This document shows positions 35,296 through 44,642 of a stretch of 56,832 nucleotides of DNA, piece by piece (the stretch's first letter is position 1; each line of letters starts with the position of its first letter). A model generated the notes under the pieces. It had not been told where the DNA came from. It was given only the letters and a program-made list of their open reading frames with translations, and did not search any database. Position numbers and translations under genes: made by a program. The DNA is taken from contig JAJQCW010000073.1 of the NCBI GenBank assembly GCA_021202515.1, forward strand, positions 1-56,832, read 5' to 3'. This stretch comes from Clostridiales bacterium. GTDB lineage: Bacteria; Bacillota; Clostridia; Oscillospirales; Oscillospiraceae.

Positions 35296-38200
35296 ATGAA
35301 GAACATCGTAAATTCTTACGTGCGGAAATTCCGGGAGGATCGCCGTAAGAGCCGTCGGGCGGTGGCGATGCTGCTGGCCCTTGCGCTGGTGGTGTCCACA
35401 GGCGTCACCTGGCAGCTACACTCCACCGGCATTGCCATGACCAACGAGACCTACTGCGGCCTGGAAGAGCACACCCATAGCGAGGATTGCTATGAAAAGG
35501 TGCTGGTCTGCGGCAAGGAAGAGAGCGAAGGCCACACCCACTCCGAGGACTGCTATGACGAAGAGGGCAACCTCACCTGTGGCAAGGAGGAGAGCGCGGG
35601 CCACACCCATAGCGAGAGCTGCTACGAGGAACAACTGACCTGCGGCAAGGAGGAACACACCCATACGGTGACATGCCTGACCGACATCACCGCCGACGTG
35701 GAGACCGCCTCTGACTGGAAAAAGACCCTGCCCAAGCTGACCGGCGACTGGGCCGCGGACGTGGCAGCCATCGCAACGAGCCAGATCGGTTATACCGAGA
35801 GCACTGCCAACTTCACCCTGGACGAGGACGGCAAGACCCGCAAGGGTTACACCCGGTACGGCGAGTGGTACGGCAACGAATACGGCGACTGGGACGCCAT
35901 GTTTGCCTCCTTCTGCCTGTATTACGCGGGCGTGGACGAGGACGTTTTCCCCGAAGCCTCCGGCGCGTATGCCTGGACCGCGGCGCTGAACAAGCTGGAT
36001 CTCTATGAGGACAGCGATTACACCCCCGCCGTAGGCGACCTGGTGTTCTTCGACACCGACAAGAACGGCAAAGCCGACCATGTGGGCGTCGTGACCGCCG
36101 TGACCGAAACGACGCTGACCGCCATCGAGGGCGACAGCAGCGACAAGGTGGAGAAAAACACCTATAAGCTCAGCGACAGCACTATCATCGGCTACGGCGC
36201 GCTGCCGGAGCAGACAACGAGCGCGGCCAAGGGGACCGAGACCTACACCGCCGCCGACGGCGACGTGACCGTCACCGTGACCGCCCCGGAGGGCGCGCTG
36301 CGGTCGGGCGCGGAGCTTTCTGTGACGCTCTTTGACGAGGACAGCGAGGAGTACGCCGCCGCCGGAGAGACCGTGGCCTATGACGCGGCGGACGAGGACA
36401 CCGGCATGGCCGCTATGGACATCTCCTTCACCGTGAACGGCGTGGAGGTGGAGCCCACCGAGGCCGTCACCGTCAGCATTGACGCCTCCGCCCTCCTGCC
36501 GGAGGACGCGAACGCCGAGAGCATCGAGGTCCAGCACCTGACCGAGACAAGCGCCGGCGTGGAGGCCACCCTGGTGGCGAACGCCACGGAGGGCGTGGAC
36601 ACCGAGACCGCAACGGTGGAGTTTGAGGTGGAGAGCTTCTCCAGCTTTACGATTACGTGGAGCGGTTCTGGAGGCGGCCCAAATGGCAACAGTTCAAAAA
36701 GCATTACAGCTACTGCTTATGATTCTAGCACAAATGAAGTAATTGACGGTGCATCCGGAACCATCAGTGCCAGTTCCGGCAATGCGGTCAATTTGACCAG
36801 CAGCAATTCGAGCTTGAAGATCACTGGATACGAGTTGACAAGCGCTGTTTTGAATATCAATAGCGCAAGCTACACTGTTACAAGCGTGACTGTGACTATC
36901 ACCACAACTGGAGGTCAAGGTGGAGGAAGTTCCACTACAACGTACAGCTATGCGTGGGTAAATTCTGACGGAACGACAGGTTCTCTGTCAAGCTATTCTG
37001 GCACTCCGACCATTTCCCTGTACTATACGGCTGTTCCTACGGTGACTATCACAGATGTGACCGAGACGTCCACCGGCTACACGTTGTCCACAAGCGTTTC
37101 GACCTTTACTGGCACGCCGACTTACACCTGGACGGTGACAAGCGGCGCAACGATTAGTGGTAACGGCAGTACCGCGACATTGACCTGGGATGACGGCATC
37201 ACAGACGGAACGATTGTGACAGTGACCGTGACAGCGACATATACCTATGAAGATTCCGATGGAAATACGGTTACAGAAGAGGATAGCGACACATACACCC
37301 TGATTTATGGCGCCAGCCAGAGCCAGACGGTGAGCGGCGGTGAACTGACCATTTATTTCCTTGAGTCCGATGGAAGTGTAATCACTGGTGTAGGTAGTGT
37401 TTCAACAAGTTTGACCGGTTCAGAGATAACTGCTGAGACCTTGGCAGGGTATTATACGGTAAGTGCGAGCGATGACGATTTGACCTATACCTTCTGGGGT
37501 GCCTATACTGATTACTCTATGACCACTGAGATTTACAGCATTTATTGCGACAGCAACGGTGTGTGGTATTATAGAACATCGTCCAGCGGGTCCTGGATCG
37601 AATTAGACCCGTCCACGATTTATCTGGTTTATTGCCTTGGCTCTACGGATCAGGTGGTTTCGAAATCCAATGCATCCAGTACCGACGGTTACTATCATAT
37701 TGACGTACGTATTTCAGGCTCCTTCGAGGTAACTGTGTCCAGCACTGATGCAGACAAGACGGACGTCAAGGTGACGAAAAACTGGGTTGATGACGACAAT
37801 TCGGGAGACACCCGCCCTGAAAGTATCACGGTTTACTTGACCGATGAAGATGGAGAAAAGCTCACTGACTCCAGCGGCAATTATTATTCTGCGACTTTGA
37901 CAGCAGACAACAACTGGAGCTATACTTGGGAAGAACTGGATTTGGATGCTGGCATATATGGCGTGACAGAGGATTCTGTGAGTGGTTATACACTTACAGA
38001 CAGTACGACCTTTACAGTGACGGACGCAAGTGCCAATGCTCTGGACGATGGCGATACCTATACCGGGACCCTCACTGTGACTGAGCTTTCCGCAGTATAT
38101 ATCACGAAAACTGACGGAACAATCATCTATGTTTCCATGCGTCCGGGCACCACCTCTGATGACAACTCAAGCGCAGGGACGAATTACGAGTATCAGAGCT

Positions 38201-39039
38201 TGTACGGTCATGATGGTTACACTGACAATGATAGCGACGCCTATGGCCCCTACAATTTGGACGACGGCGATACAATTACGGTTGTGATAAGTTTTACTTA
38301 CACCTTCTATGATGAGGATGGAAACGAGTATACAGGTACTGTTGAGAACTACGAAATCACAACTGAGGTAAGCAGTGACAACAATGCCTGCGAGTACGCA
38401 AGTTCGACAGGTGATATGAAAGGTTTTGACGTGGAACTCTCGGCTGAAGGTATTCTGCAGCAGGCCGGCATTATCACATCAGAAAGCGCATCTTTGACGA
38501 ATACGTTGGATGAAACTACCACCACCACCACCGACCTGACCATCGTCAAGCTGGAGGAGGATACTGACACCACCTATCTCGCCGGTGCGGAGTTCTATCT
38601 GTATTACGTTGACGGTGAGACAACATACTACTATGCGTCCTATGATGAAGAAACTGACACAGTAACATGGACAACAACTGAAAGTGAGGCCATGAAAATC
38701 ACCAGTGAAAACAGTGAAGATGGCGTGACGGTGTCGGGACTCACTGTGGGTACCACCTACTACCTGGAGGAAGTTACCGCCCCGGACGGCTATAACCTGC
38801 TGAGCGACCCGATTCAGTTTGAGCTGGAAGAATACGGGCTGACCATTTATCTGACAGATAACGAGGACGCTTCGGCGGATGTGGACGAAGATGGCAATCC
38901 GATCCTGTACGTCTTCAACAGCAAGGGCTACGAGCTTCCCTCCACCGGCGGCTGCGGCACCTGGATGTACACCCTGGCGGGTCTGACCCTCTGCGGCGGC
39001 GCGGCGCTGCTGCTGCTCAGAAAGCGCTGGCTGGCGTAA
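35296..39039 (+). CDS. Large LPSTG-anchored pilus-tip adhesin
   Basis: 1247 residues. The signal segment is RRAVAMLLALALVVSTGVTW. Residues 53-135 hold four metal-binding-like repeats of the form HTHSEDCY...CGKEE. Residues about 145-300 form a CHAP/NlpC-like domain: the histidine is H262 in KADHVGVV, but the usual catalytic Cys position is D200 (GDWDAMFASFC). A beta-rich region (305-450) follows, then Ig-like modules. A Cna_B domain (about 823-925; KVTKNWVDDDNSGDTRPESI) and a SpaA-type domain (1080-1190; YYLEEVTAPDGYNL) lead to LPSTG at 1214 and a KRWLA tail. Bases 36660-38530 are clearly richer in A+T than the ends. It is the last gene of the pilus operon and probably the tip subunit. Confidence 0.9.
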   Translation: MKNIVNSYVRKFREDRRKSRRAVAMLLALALVVSTGVTWQLHSTGIAMTNETYCGLEEHTHSEDCYEKVLVCGKEESEGHTHSEDCYDEEGNLTCGKEESAGHTHSESCYEEQLTCGKEEHTHTVTCLTDITADVETASDWKKTLPKLTGDWAADVAAIATSQIGYTESTANFTLDEDGKTRKGYTRYGEWYGNEYGDWDAMFASFCLYYAGVDEDVFPEASGAYAWTAALNKLDLYEDSDYTPAVGDLVFFDTDKNGKADHVGVVTAVTETTLTAIEGDSSDKVEKNTYKLSDSTIIGYGALPEQTTSAAKGTETYTAADGDVTVTVTAPEGALRSGAELSVTLFDEDSEEYAAAGETVAYDAADEDTGMAAMDISFTVNGVEVEPTEAVTVSIDASALLPEDANAESIEVQHLTETSAGVEATLVANATEGVDTETATVEFEVESFSSFTITWSGSGGGPNGNSSKSITATAYDSSTNEVIDGASGTISASSGNAVNLTSSNSSLKITGYELTSAVLNINSASYTVTSVTVTITTTGGQGGGSSTTTYSYAWVNSDGTTGSLSSYSGTPTISLYYTAVPTVTITDVTETSTGYTLSTSVSTFTGTPTYTWTVTSGATISGNGSTATLTWDDGITDGTIVTVTVTATYTYEDSDGNTVTEEDSDTYTLIYGASQSQTVSGGELTIYFLESDGSVITGVGSVSTSLTGSEITAETLAGYYTVSASDDDLTYTFWGAYTDYSMTTEIYSIYCDSNGVWYYRTSSSGSWIELDPSTIYLVYCLGSTDQVVSKSNASSTDGYYHIDVRISGSFEVTVSSTDADKTDVKVTKNWVDDDNSGDTRPESITVYLTDEDGEKLTDSSGNYYSATLTADNNWSYTWEELDLDAGIYGVTEDSVSGYTLTDSTTFTVTDASANALDDGDTYTGTLTVTELSAVYITKTDGTIIYVSMRPGTTSDDNSSAGTNYEYQSLYGHDGYTDNDSDAYGPYNLDDGDTITVVISFTYTFYDEDGNEYTGTVENYEITTEVSSDNNACEYASSTGDMKGFDVELSAEGILQQAGIITSESASLTNTLDETTTTTTDLTIVKLEEDTDTTYLAGAEFYLYYVDGETTYYYASYDEETDTVTWTTTESEAMKITSENSEDGVTVSGLTVGTTYYLEEVTAPDGYNLLSDPIQFELEEYGLTIYLTDNEDASADVDEDGNPILYVFNSKGYELPSTGGCGTWMYTLAGLTLCGGAALLLLRKRWLA

Positions 39040-39064
39040 ACCACGGTAACAAACAACTGAAAAA

Positions 39065-39181
39065 GGGGCCTGCTTCGGCAGGCCCCGCGAAGAATAAGGT
39101 CAGGCGCCTGAAAAGGCAGCCTGACCTTGCTTTTGTGCTGTTGGAAAGGCGAAGCGCTCAGTCGGGGACCCGGCTGAGCGC
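39065..39181 (+). terminator. Three consecutive hairpins ending the pilus operon
   Basis: Hairpin 1: GGGGCCTGC-TTCG-GCAGGCCCC (39065-39086). Hairpin 2: AAGGTCAGGC (39096-39105) with GCCTGACCTT (39119-39128), followed by GCTTTTG. Hairpin 3: GCGCTCAG (39154-39161) with CTGAGCGC (39174-39181). The second is the best terminator; the set should stop transcription well. The rest of 39040-39358 is AT-rich leader of the glucuronidase gene. Confidence 0.75.
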
Positions 39182-39358
39182 AGCGCTTTAATGTCGCGCC
39201 GCCCAGGGAAGAAATTACGAACTTTTTGTAAATATTGAGAAATATGTCGAATTTGTCCAATCATTCCTTAAAATCATCCCTGCTTTTTGAGCAAAAAAAT
39301 GATAAAATGGAAACAGGTATCTAAAACAACCGTTACAGATGAAAGCGAGGAACTTCCC

Positions 39359-41179
39359 ATGAAAACATCTCTGTTGTACCCCGTAAACTCCACTTCCCGC
39401 CGATTTTCCAGCCTGGACGGCATGTGGCGCTTCCAGTTTGACCCGGAGAGCGCGGGCGCTGGCGCTGGCTGGGCCAATGGTCTGCCCGATTCCATCTCCA
39501 TGCCCGTCCCCGCCAGCTTCTGCGACTTCTTCACCGACAAGGACAGCCGCGAGTACACCGGCGACTTCTGGTATGAGACCGACTTCTTCGTCCCCGGCGA
39601 GTGGCAGGGCTGCGAGCTGAACATCCGCTTTGGCAGCGTGACCCACCGCGCCCGCGTCTTTGTGAACGGCGCCGAGGTGGTCAGCCATGAGGGTGGTTTC
39701 CTGCCCTTCCTGGCCCCGGTCACCGACGTGGTGAACTACAACGGCATGAACAAGCTGGTGGTCCTGGCCAACAACGAGCTGAACGAGTACATGCTCCCCG
39801 CCGGCACCACCGGCGTCCTGTCCAACGGCAAGAAGATGAGCGCCCCTTACTTTGACTTTTACAACTACGCCGGCATCCATCGCCCGGTGAAGCTGGTGGT
39901 CACCCCCAAGGAGAGCATCGTGGACTACACCGTCAGCTATCGGCTGGACGGGGCCGACGCCTGTGTGGACTACACCGTGGAGACCAACGGCGATTCCCCC
40001 GTGGCGGTGGAGCTGTACGACGCCGAGGGCGCGAAGGTGGCCGAAGGCTGCGGCGCTTCCGGCACCCTGCTGGTCAAGGACGCCCACCTGTGGAACGTCC
40101 ACGCCTCCTATCTCTACAAAATCGTCATCCGCATCCTGGATGGGGACAAGGTCGTGGATGAATACTATGAAAAGATCGGCATTCGCACCTTCGAAGTGAA
40201 GAATCAGCGCTTCCTCCTGAACGGCAAGAGCGTCTATCTCCGGGGCTTCGGCAAGCACGAGGACGCCGACATCCGGGGCCGCGGCCTGGATCTGGCCACC
40301 GTGAAGCGGGACTTCGAGTGCATGAAGTGGATCGGGGCCAACTGCTTCCGCACCAGCCACTATCCCTATGCCGACGAGGTCTATCAGATGGCCGACGAGG
40401 AAGGCTTCCTCATCATCGACGAGGTCCCCGCTGTCGGCTTTATGGAGAGTACCATGAACTTCCTGGCCGCCAACCAGGGAAACGGCAAGAAGCTGGGCTG
40501 GTTCGAGAAGGAGACCACCCCCAAGCTGCTGGCCAACCACAAGCAGGCCCTCCGGGAGATGATCACCAGAGACAAGAACCACGCCTCCGTGGTGGCCTGG
40601 AGCATCCTGAACGAGCCGCAGTGCACCAGCGAGGGCACCGAGGCTTACTTCAAGGAGGTCTTTGACTACGCCCACGAGCTGGACGTGCAGAAGCGCCCCC
40701 GCACCTACGCCATCGTCATGATGAGTTTGCCCAACACCAGCAAGGGCTGGCAGTTCAGCGACTTCCTCTCCCTGAACCGCTACTATGGCTGGTACGTCAT
40801 GGGCGGCTATCAGATGAGCGACGCCGAGGTTGCCTTCCATCAGGAGCTGGACGGCTGGCAGGCCCTCGCCGGGGACCGCCCCCTGATCTTCACCGAGTAC
40901 GGCGCGGACACCATGCCCAGCGAGCACAAGCTGCCCTCCGTCATGTGGAGCCAGGAGTATCAGGACGAGTATCTGGCTATGAACCACCGGGTCTTCGACA
41001 GCTACGACTTCATCCAGGGCGAGCTGGTGTGGAACTTCGCGGACTTCCAGACCACCGAGGGCATCATGCGGGCCAACGGCAACAAGAAGGGCATCTTCAC
41101 CCGCCAGCGCCAGCCCAAGGACGCCGCTTTTGCGTTCAAGGCGCGCTGGGAGTCCCTGCCCCTGGATTACAAGGGCTGA
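39359..41179 (+). CDS. uidA: Beta-glucuronidase (GH2)
   Basis: Cytoplasmic retaining beta-glucuronidase, 606 residues from ATG 39359 after GCGAGG; the frame opens earlier without a good site. The GH2 jelly-roll and Ig-like domains occupy residues 1-275. In the barrel, the acid/base Glu is in VAWSILNEPQ and the nucleophile Glu in IFTEYGADT. The NxK motif that recognises the glucuronate carboxylate is in ANGNKKGIFTRQRQ, which separates it from beta-galactosidases. The active-site loop after VPAVGFMESTM is about as long as in the E. coli enzyme (loop-1-like). No glucuronide transporter or UxuR-type regulator is adjacent. Confidence 0.95.
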   Translation: MKTSLLYPVNSTSRRFSSLDGMWRFQFDPESAGAGAGWANGLPDSISMPVPASFCDFFTDKDSREYTGDFWYETDFFVPGEWQGCELNIRFGSVTHRARVFVNGAEVVSHEGGFLPFLAPVTDVVNYNGMNKLVVLANNELNEYMLPAGTTGVLSNGKKMSAPYFDFYNYAGIHRPVKLVVTPKESIVDYTVSYRLDGADACVDYTVETNGDSPVAVELYDAEGAKVAEGCGASGTLLVKDAHLWNVHASYLYKIVIRILDGDKVVDEYYEKIGIRTFEVKNQRFLLNGKSVYLRGFGKHEDADIRGRGLDLATVKRDFECMKWIGANCFRTSHYPYADEVYQMADEEGFLIIDEVPAVGFMESTMNFLAANQGNGKKLGWFEKETTPKLLANHKQALREMITRDKNHASVVAWSILNEPQCTSEGTEAYFKEVFDYAHELDVQKRPRTYAIVMMSLPNTSKGWQFSDFLSLNRYYGWYVMGGYQMSDAEVAFHQELDGWQALAGDRPLIFTEYGADTMPSEHKLPSVMWSQEYQDEYLAMNHRVFDSYDFIQGELVWNFADFQTTEGIMRANGNKKGIFTRQRQPKDAAFAFKARWESLPLDYKG

Positions 41180-41190
41180 ACCGGGTCAAT

Positions 41191-41292
41191 GCGGACACAG
41201 GATGGCGGAAACGCCTGTTCTGTGTCGCGTTGAACTGAGGTAGAAATAAGGTTCTATAATAAATGTTGGGGTCAGGTAAAGTACCTGGCCCC
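41191..41292 (+). terminator. Two hairpins after the glucuronidase gene
   Basis: GCGGACACAG with CTGTGTCGC (41191-41228, inner GGCG/CGCC), then GGGGTCAGGTA-AAG-TACCTGGCCCC (41268-41292) followed by AAATTTG. The second has an 11-bp stem with one G-U pair. Confidence 0.6.
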
Positions 41293-41358
41293 AAATTTGT
41301 AAAAACGGATGCACATGATCCGGTTCCAACGGCTTTCCCGTTTTGGCTCCGAACAAGT

Positions 41359-41580
41359 GATATTATGCTGCATGAAGCGGCGAAGCGCTACTTCGATTCC
41401 CTGGGGCTGGAGAAACTGCCTTCCATTAAGGCATTGAAACAGGAATACGCTGCGCTGAGTGCTGAGAATAAAAAGCTTTACCCCGACCAGAAAGCAGCCC
41501 GAAAGGAAATGATCGACCTGCTCACAGCGAAAAGCAATCCGGAGCGATTCCTGGAAATCAAAATCGAACAGTCCAACCAC
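41359..41580 (+). pseudogene. C-terminal fragment of a conjugative-element relaxase
   Basis: The peptide MLHEAAKRYFDSLGLEKLPS, then LKQEYAALSAENKKLYPDQK and LLTAKSNPERFL resembles the C-terminus of MobA/relaxase proteins of Firmicutes integrative elements (AAKKYFDSLG...LPSI..L..EYA.L...K..LYP pattern, recognised from memory). It lacks the relaxase domain and start; the surrounding frame has unrelated residues on both sides. A fossil of an element once present here. A CCCCGGCC/GGCCGGGG hairpin follows at about 41612-41633. The rest of 41180-41826 holds nothing else I can identify. Confidence 0.65.
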
Positions 41581-41826
41581 AATAGATTTTTATTGAAAAT
41601 AGTATCAAACCCCGGCCCAAACAGGCCGGGGTTCGCAGGGGCTTGGGGCAGCAGGCCACCAACAAGCAGCGGAGGTATATACCGAGGCATTGCTTGCTAC
41701 TGCTGCAATATGCATATCTACAATTTGGTTGACCTGAAATGATGTTGGCGAACAGCGCTCAAGTGCCTACTGTAACGACGTCACACGATTCGCAAGAACA
41801 AATCATATGGTGCCGTTTGCAGCCGG

Positions 41827-43326
41827 TCAGCTTTCCCTCGGCAAAACGATGTCATACTTCTCCACGTCGATGATGGCGGAGCCGTTGGCCTCAAAGGAGA
41901 TACTGTCCGCGTCCTGGGGGGTGTAGATGGTGGAGGTCAGGGTCTGCTCGCCGTCGTTGACGAAAATCTCCACGGAGAACCGGTCCATGAGGATGCGCAG
42001 CTTGATCTCCCCGTTCCGGTAGCGCACCGGCGCTTTCCGGGTGGAGACGATGTTGTGGCGGAACCCGGAATTGCTCCGGTCAAAGCGCAGCACACTGCTC
42101 ATGGGGTCGTAGGTGATGGAGGTATAAAGCTCCGTGTCCTTGGCCACCTTGACGGTGAACCGCTGGTACAGGCTGCCCCCGGCGGGGCGGACGAACACCG
42201 TCATATCCACGGTGCGGCCGGACACGTCGGGCAGGCAGAGTCGCTCCCGGACGTAGACGTCCCGGTACAGCACCGGCTCACTGCGGTACTGCTCCAGCTC
42301 CCGTACGGGGTTCTGGAGCAGCAGGCCGTCCTTCATCCCCAGCTCCCTGGGGATGGTCAGTTGCCCGAACCACCTGACCCCCTGGGGCTTGTTGTGGCCC
42401 GTCTCCGGGGATTGCATCCAGCCGATGAGGATGCGGCGGCCGTCCGGGGCCTCCACCGTCTGGGGAGCGTAGAAGTCAAGGCCGTAGTCCAGGGCGTGGA
42501 TCTCCGTGCGGTCAAAACTGTGGGCCTTTTTGTCGTAGGAGCCGGTGATATAGACCACGTTGTTGCCGTTGTGGAACTCCAGGCCCCTGGCGGTCATCTC
42601 CATGGGGGAGGTGATGAGCACCGCCATGCCGTCCAGTTGGAAGAAGTCGGGACACTCCCACATTCGGCCATACTGGTTCCGGCAGCGGTCCAGCACGGTG
42701 ACGTATTCCCACTGCATGGAGTCCGGGCTGCGGAAGAGCAGAATCGCGCCGCTGTCGTCCGCCACCCGGTTGGCGACCACGGCGTAGAAGCACTGCTCCT
42801 CCTCATCCCACCAGATTTTGGGGTCCCGGAAGTCCTGGGCGCTGCTGCCTGCGGGCAGGCTGTCGGCGGTGATGACCGGGTTGCCGCTGTACTTTTCGTA
42901 GTCCACGCCGTCGCCGTAGGCCATGCACTGGGTCTGACGACTCTCAATGAGGCCGTCCTCCCGCTGCCATTCCTCCACGCCGGTGTACATCAGCAGGTGC
43001 CGCCCGTCGGGCAACTCCAGGGCGCTGCCCGAGAATACCCCGGCGTTGTCGTACTTCTCATCCGGGGCCATGGCCGCGGGCAGCCGCTTCCAGCGGATGA
43101 AGTCCCTGGTGGTCAGGTGGCCCCAGTGCATATTGCCCCACACCGTTTTGTAGGGGTGGTATTGATAAAACAGGTGGTACTCGCCCTTGTAATAAGAAAA
43201 TCCGTTGGGGTCGTTGAGCCAGCCCACTGTGGGCGTCACATGGAAGAGAGGACGCTCCTCAGGCGTGATTTTCTCACCGTAAATTTTCTCGTAATTGCGG
43301 GCGCGCAGTAAGAGCTTGCTGTTCAT
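41827..43326 (-). CDS. GH32 beta-fructosidase (sucrose/sucrose-6-phosphate or fructo-oligosaccharide hydrolase)
   Basis: 499 residues, the usual size. The five-blade propeller starts with HVTPTVGWLNDPNGFSYYKG, holding the nucleophile Asp in WLNDPNG. The transition-state Asp is in QDFRDPKIWW and the acid/base Glu in MWECPDFFQL. The C-terminal beta-sandwich includes LRILMDRFSVEIFVNDG. No signal peptide, so it acts inside the cell on imported substrate. With an ABC importer rather than a PTS upstream, unphosphorylated sucrose or short fructans are the likely substrates. It follows the LacI gene and has its own operator at 43371-43384. Confidence 0.94.
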   Translation of the reverse strand: MNSKLLLRARNYEKIYGEKITPEERPLFHVTPTVGWLNDPNGFSYYKGEYHLFYQYHPYKTVWGNMHWGHLTTRDFIRWKRLPAAMAPDEKYDNAGVFSGSALELPDGRHLLMYTGVEEWQREDGLIESRQTQCMAYGDGVDYEKYSGNPVITADSLPAGSSAQDFRDPKIWWDEEEQCFYAVVANRVADDSGAILLFRSPDSMQWEYVTVLDRCRNQYGRMWECPDFFQLDGMAVLITSPMEMTARGLEFHNGNNVVYITGSYDKKAHSFDRTEIHALDYGLDFYAPQTVEAPDGRRILIGWMQSPETGHNKPQGVRWFGQLTIPRELGMKDGLLLQNPVRELEQYRSEPVLYRDVYVRERLCLPDVSGRTVDMTVFVRPAGGSLYQRFTVKVAKDTELYTSITYDPMSSVLRFDRSNSGFRHNIVSTRKAPVRYRNGEIKLRILMDRFSVEIFVNDGEQTLTSTIYTPQDADSISFEANGSAIIDVEKYDIVLPRES

Positions 43327-43370
43327 GGTCGTGCCTCACATTCTTCTTGGATTTTGGAACTCTTTGAATT

Positions 43371-43384
43371 TGGAACGGGTTCCA
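43371..43384. promoter_or_regulatory. LacI-type operator upstream of the GH32 gene
   Basis: TGGAACGGGTTCCA, 45 bases before the GH32 start. One of four near-identical 14-bp palindromes in this locus. A loose half-site (TTGGAACTC) lies 18 bases closer to the gene. Confidence 0.8.
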
Positions 43385-43475
43385 TATGGAAATGGAAAGG
43401 GCACCGCACAGGACGCGGGACGCGGTTCGTGCGGTGTTTCTCCAAAGCGCCGGTATCCCGGCGGGCGCGGGGCGG

Positions 43476-44501
43476 TCAGACCGTGGTCGATGCGCCCCGG
43501 CGAAGGGTGACGGGGAGGGTGACGGTCTGCGCGGCCAACTCCTTGCCCTGGATCAGGTCCAGCATCATCTGCACCGCCTCCTGCGCCAGCCGTTCGATGG
43601 GCTGGACGATGGTGGTGACCGAAGGGTAGGCCAGCTTGGTCATCTGGGTGCCGTCGTAGGATACCAGCCGCAGGTCCTGGGGTACGCGGCGGCCCAGCTC
43701 CTGGGCGGTTTGCAGCACCGCCAGGGCAAAGGGGTCCGTGGCAAAGACCCCGTCCACGTCGGGCAGCTCCCGGAACATGGCCTCGGCAGCCACACGGTAC
43801 TGCTCGAAGTCGGCGGTGATCCACTGGTCGGAGCGGGTGTGGCAGGTGACGCCATGCTCCTGCATCACCTGGGCGAACACCGCGTGCCGGGTGACAGCCG
43901 GGGTGGAGACCCAGCCGTGCTCCCCGCCGAAGGGGGTGGAGGGGGCGGTTTCGTTTGCCCCGCCAAATTGCACCACGTTGCGGCAGCCCGCCCGGATCAG
44001 CTCCTCGGCGGCCAGGCGGCCACCCTCTCGGTGGTCTGCCGAGAGGCAGGGGATGCTGTCGCCCAGGTAGCGGTCCAGGGCCACGATGGGCCGGCGGATG
44101 CTCTGGTACCGCTCCACGGCCACCGACGTGTGGGCGGCGAAGATGATGCCGTCCACCACCTGGCGCTTGAGCATATCCAGATAGCGCAGCTCGTAGTTCT
44201 CTTCGTAAAAGGCGTTGCAGATCATGGTCTGATACCCGGCGGCGCACAGCGCCATCTCGATGCCGTTGACCAGCTCGGAGAAGAAGGGATGAGACAGCTC
44301 CGGGACAATGACGGCCACAATGCCGGTCTTGCGGTAAAACAGATTCCGGGCCATTTCATTGGGGGTGTAATCCAGCTCGTCGATGGATTTGAGGACCCGC
44401 TGGCGGGTCTCCTCTTTGACATAGCCGTTGCCGCTGAGGACACGGGAGACAGTGGCCGCGCCCACCTGGGCGTGCCGGGCAACGTCCTGTATGGTAGCCA
44501 T
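43476..44501 (-). CDS. LacI-family transcriptional regulator of the fructoside locus
   Basis: 341 residues from ATG 44501, after GGAGGAATC. The N-terminal helix-turn-helix is TIQDVARHAQVGAATVSRVL with hinge helix EETRQRVLKSIDELDY. The sugar-binding core runs from KTGIVAVIVPELSHPFFSEL to the C-terminal YPSVTTIVQPIERLAQEA. It lies between the permease genes and GH32, each under an operator of LacI type, so it should repress uptake and hydrolysis until the sugar or a derivative binds. Its own promoter has no such operator, so it is probably not strongly self-regulated. Confidence 0.94.
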   Translation of the reverse strand: MATIQDVARHAQVGAATVSRVLSGNGYVKEETRQRVLKSIDELDYTPNEMARNLFYRKTGIVAVIVPELSHPFFSELVNGIEMALCAAGYQTMICNAFYEENYELRYLDMLKRQVVDGIIFAAHTSVAVERYQSIRRPIVALDRYLGDSIPCLSADHREGGRLAAEELIRAGCRNVVQFGGANETAPSTPFGGEHGWVSTPAVTRHAVFAQVMQEHGVTCHTRSDQWITADFEQYRVAAEAMFRELPDVDGVFATDPFALAVLQTAQELGRRVPQDLRLVSYDGTQMTKLAYPSVTTIVQPIERLAQEAVQMMLDLIQGKELAAQTVTLPVTLRRGASTTV

Positions 44502-44532
44502 AAGATTGATTCCTCCATAGGTTGCTAAGATT

Positions 44533-44561
44533 AGTTTACAACTGTCAAACCGGCTTGTCAA
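44533..44561 (-). promoter_or_regulatory. Promoter of the lacI-type gene
   Basis: On the minus strand, TTGACA (44561-44556), 17-base spacer, TAAACT (44538-44533). Confidence 0.75.
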
Positions 44562-44578
44562 ACAGTTACACAAAATAA

Positions 44579-44607
44579 CGGGGCCGGCCGGCAAAGCGGC
44601 CGACCCC
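44579..44607 (-). terminator. Hairpin after the permease genes
   Basis: GGGGCCGGCCG and CGGCCGACCCC around GCAAAG, between the MalG-like gene and lacI. On the minus strand it is followed by GTTATTTTG, a weak U-run; it probably separates the transport and regulator transcripts. Confidence 0.6.
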
Positions 44608-44642
44608 ACAGGAGGGAGGAAAACGGTTTGCAGTGAAACAGG

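Noticed and set aside
39215-40987. 590-codon minus-strand open frame opposite the glucuronidase
   Set aside because: Antisense shadow; the plus strand encodes all GH2 catalytic motifs.
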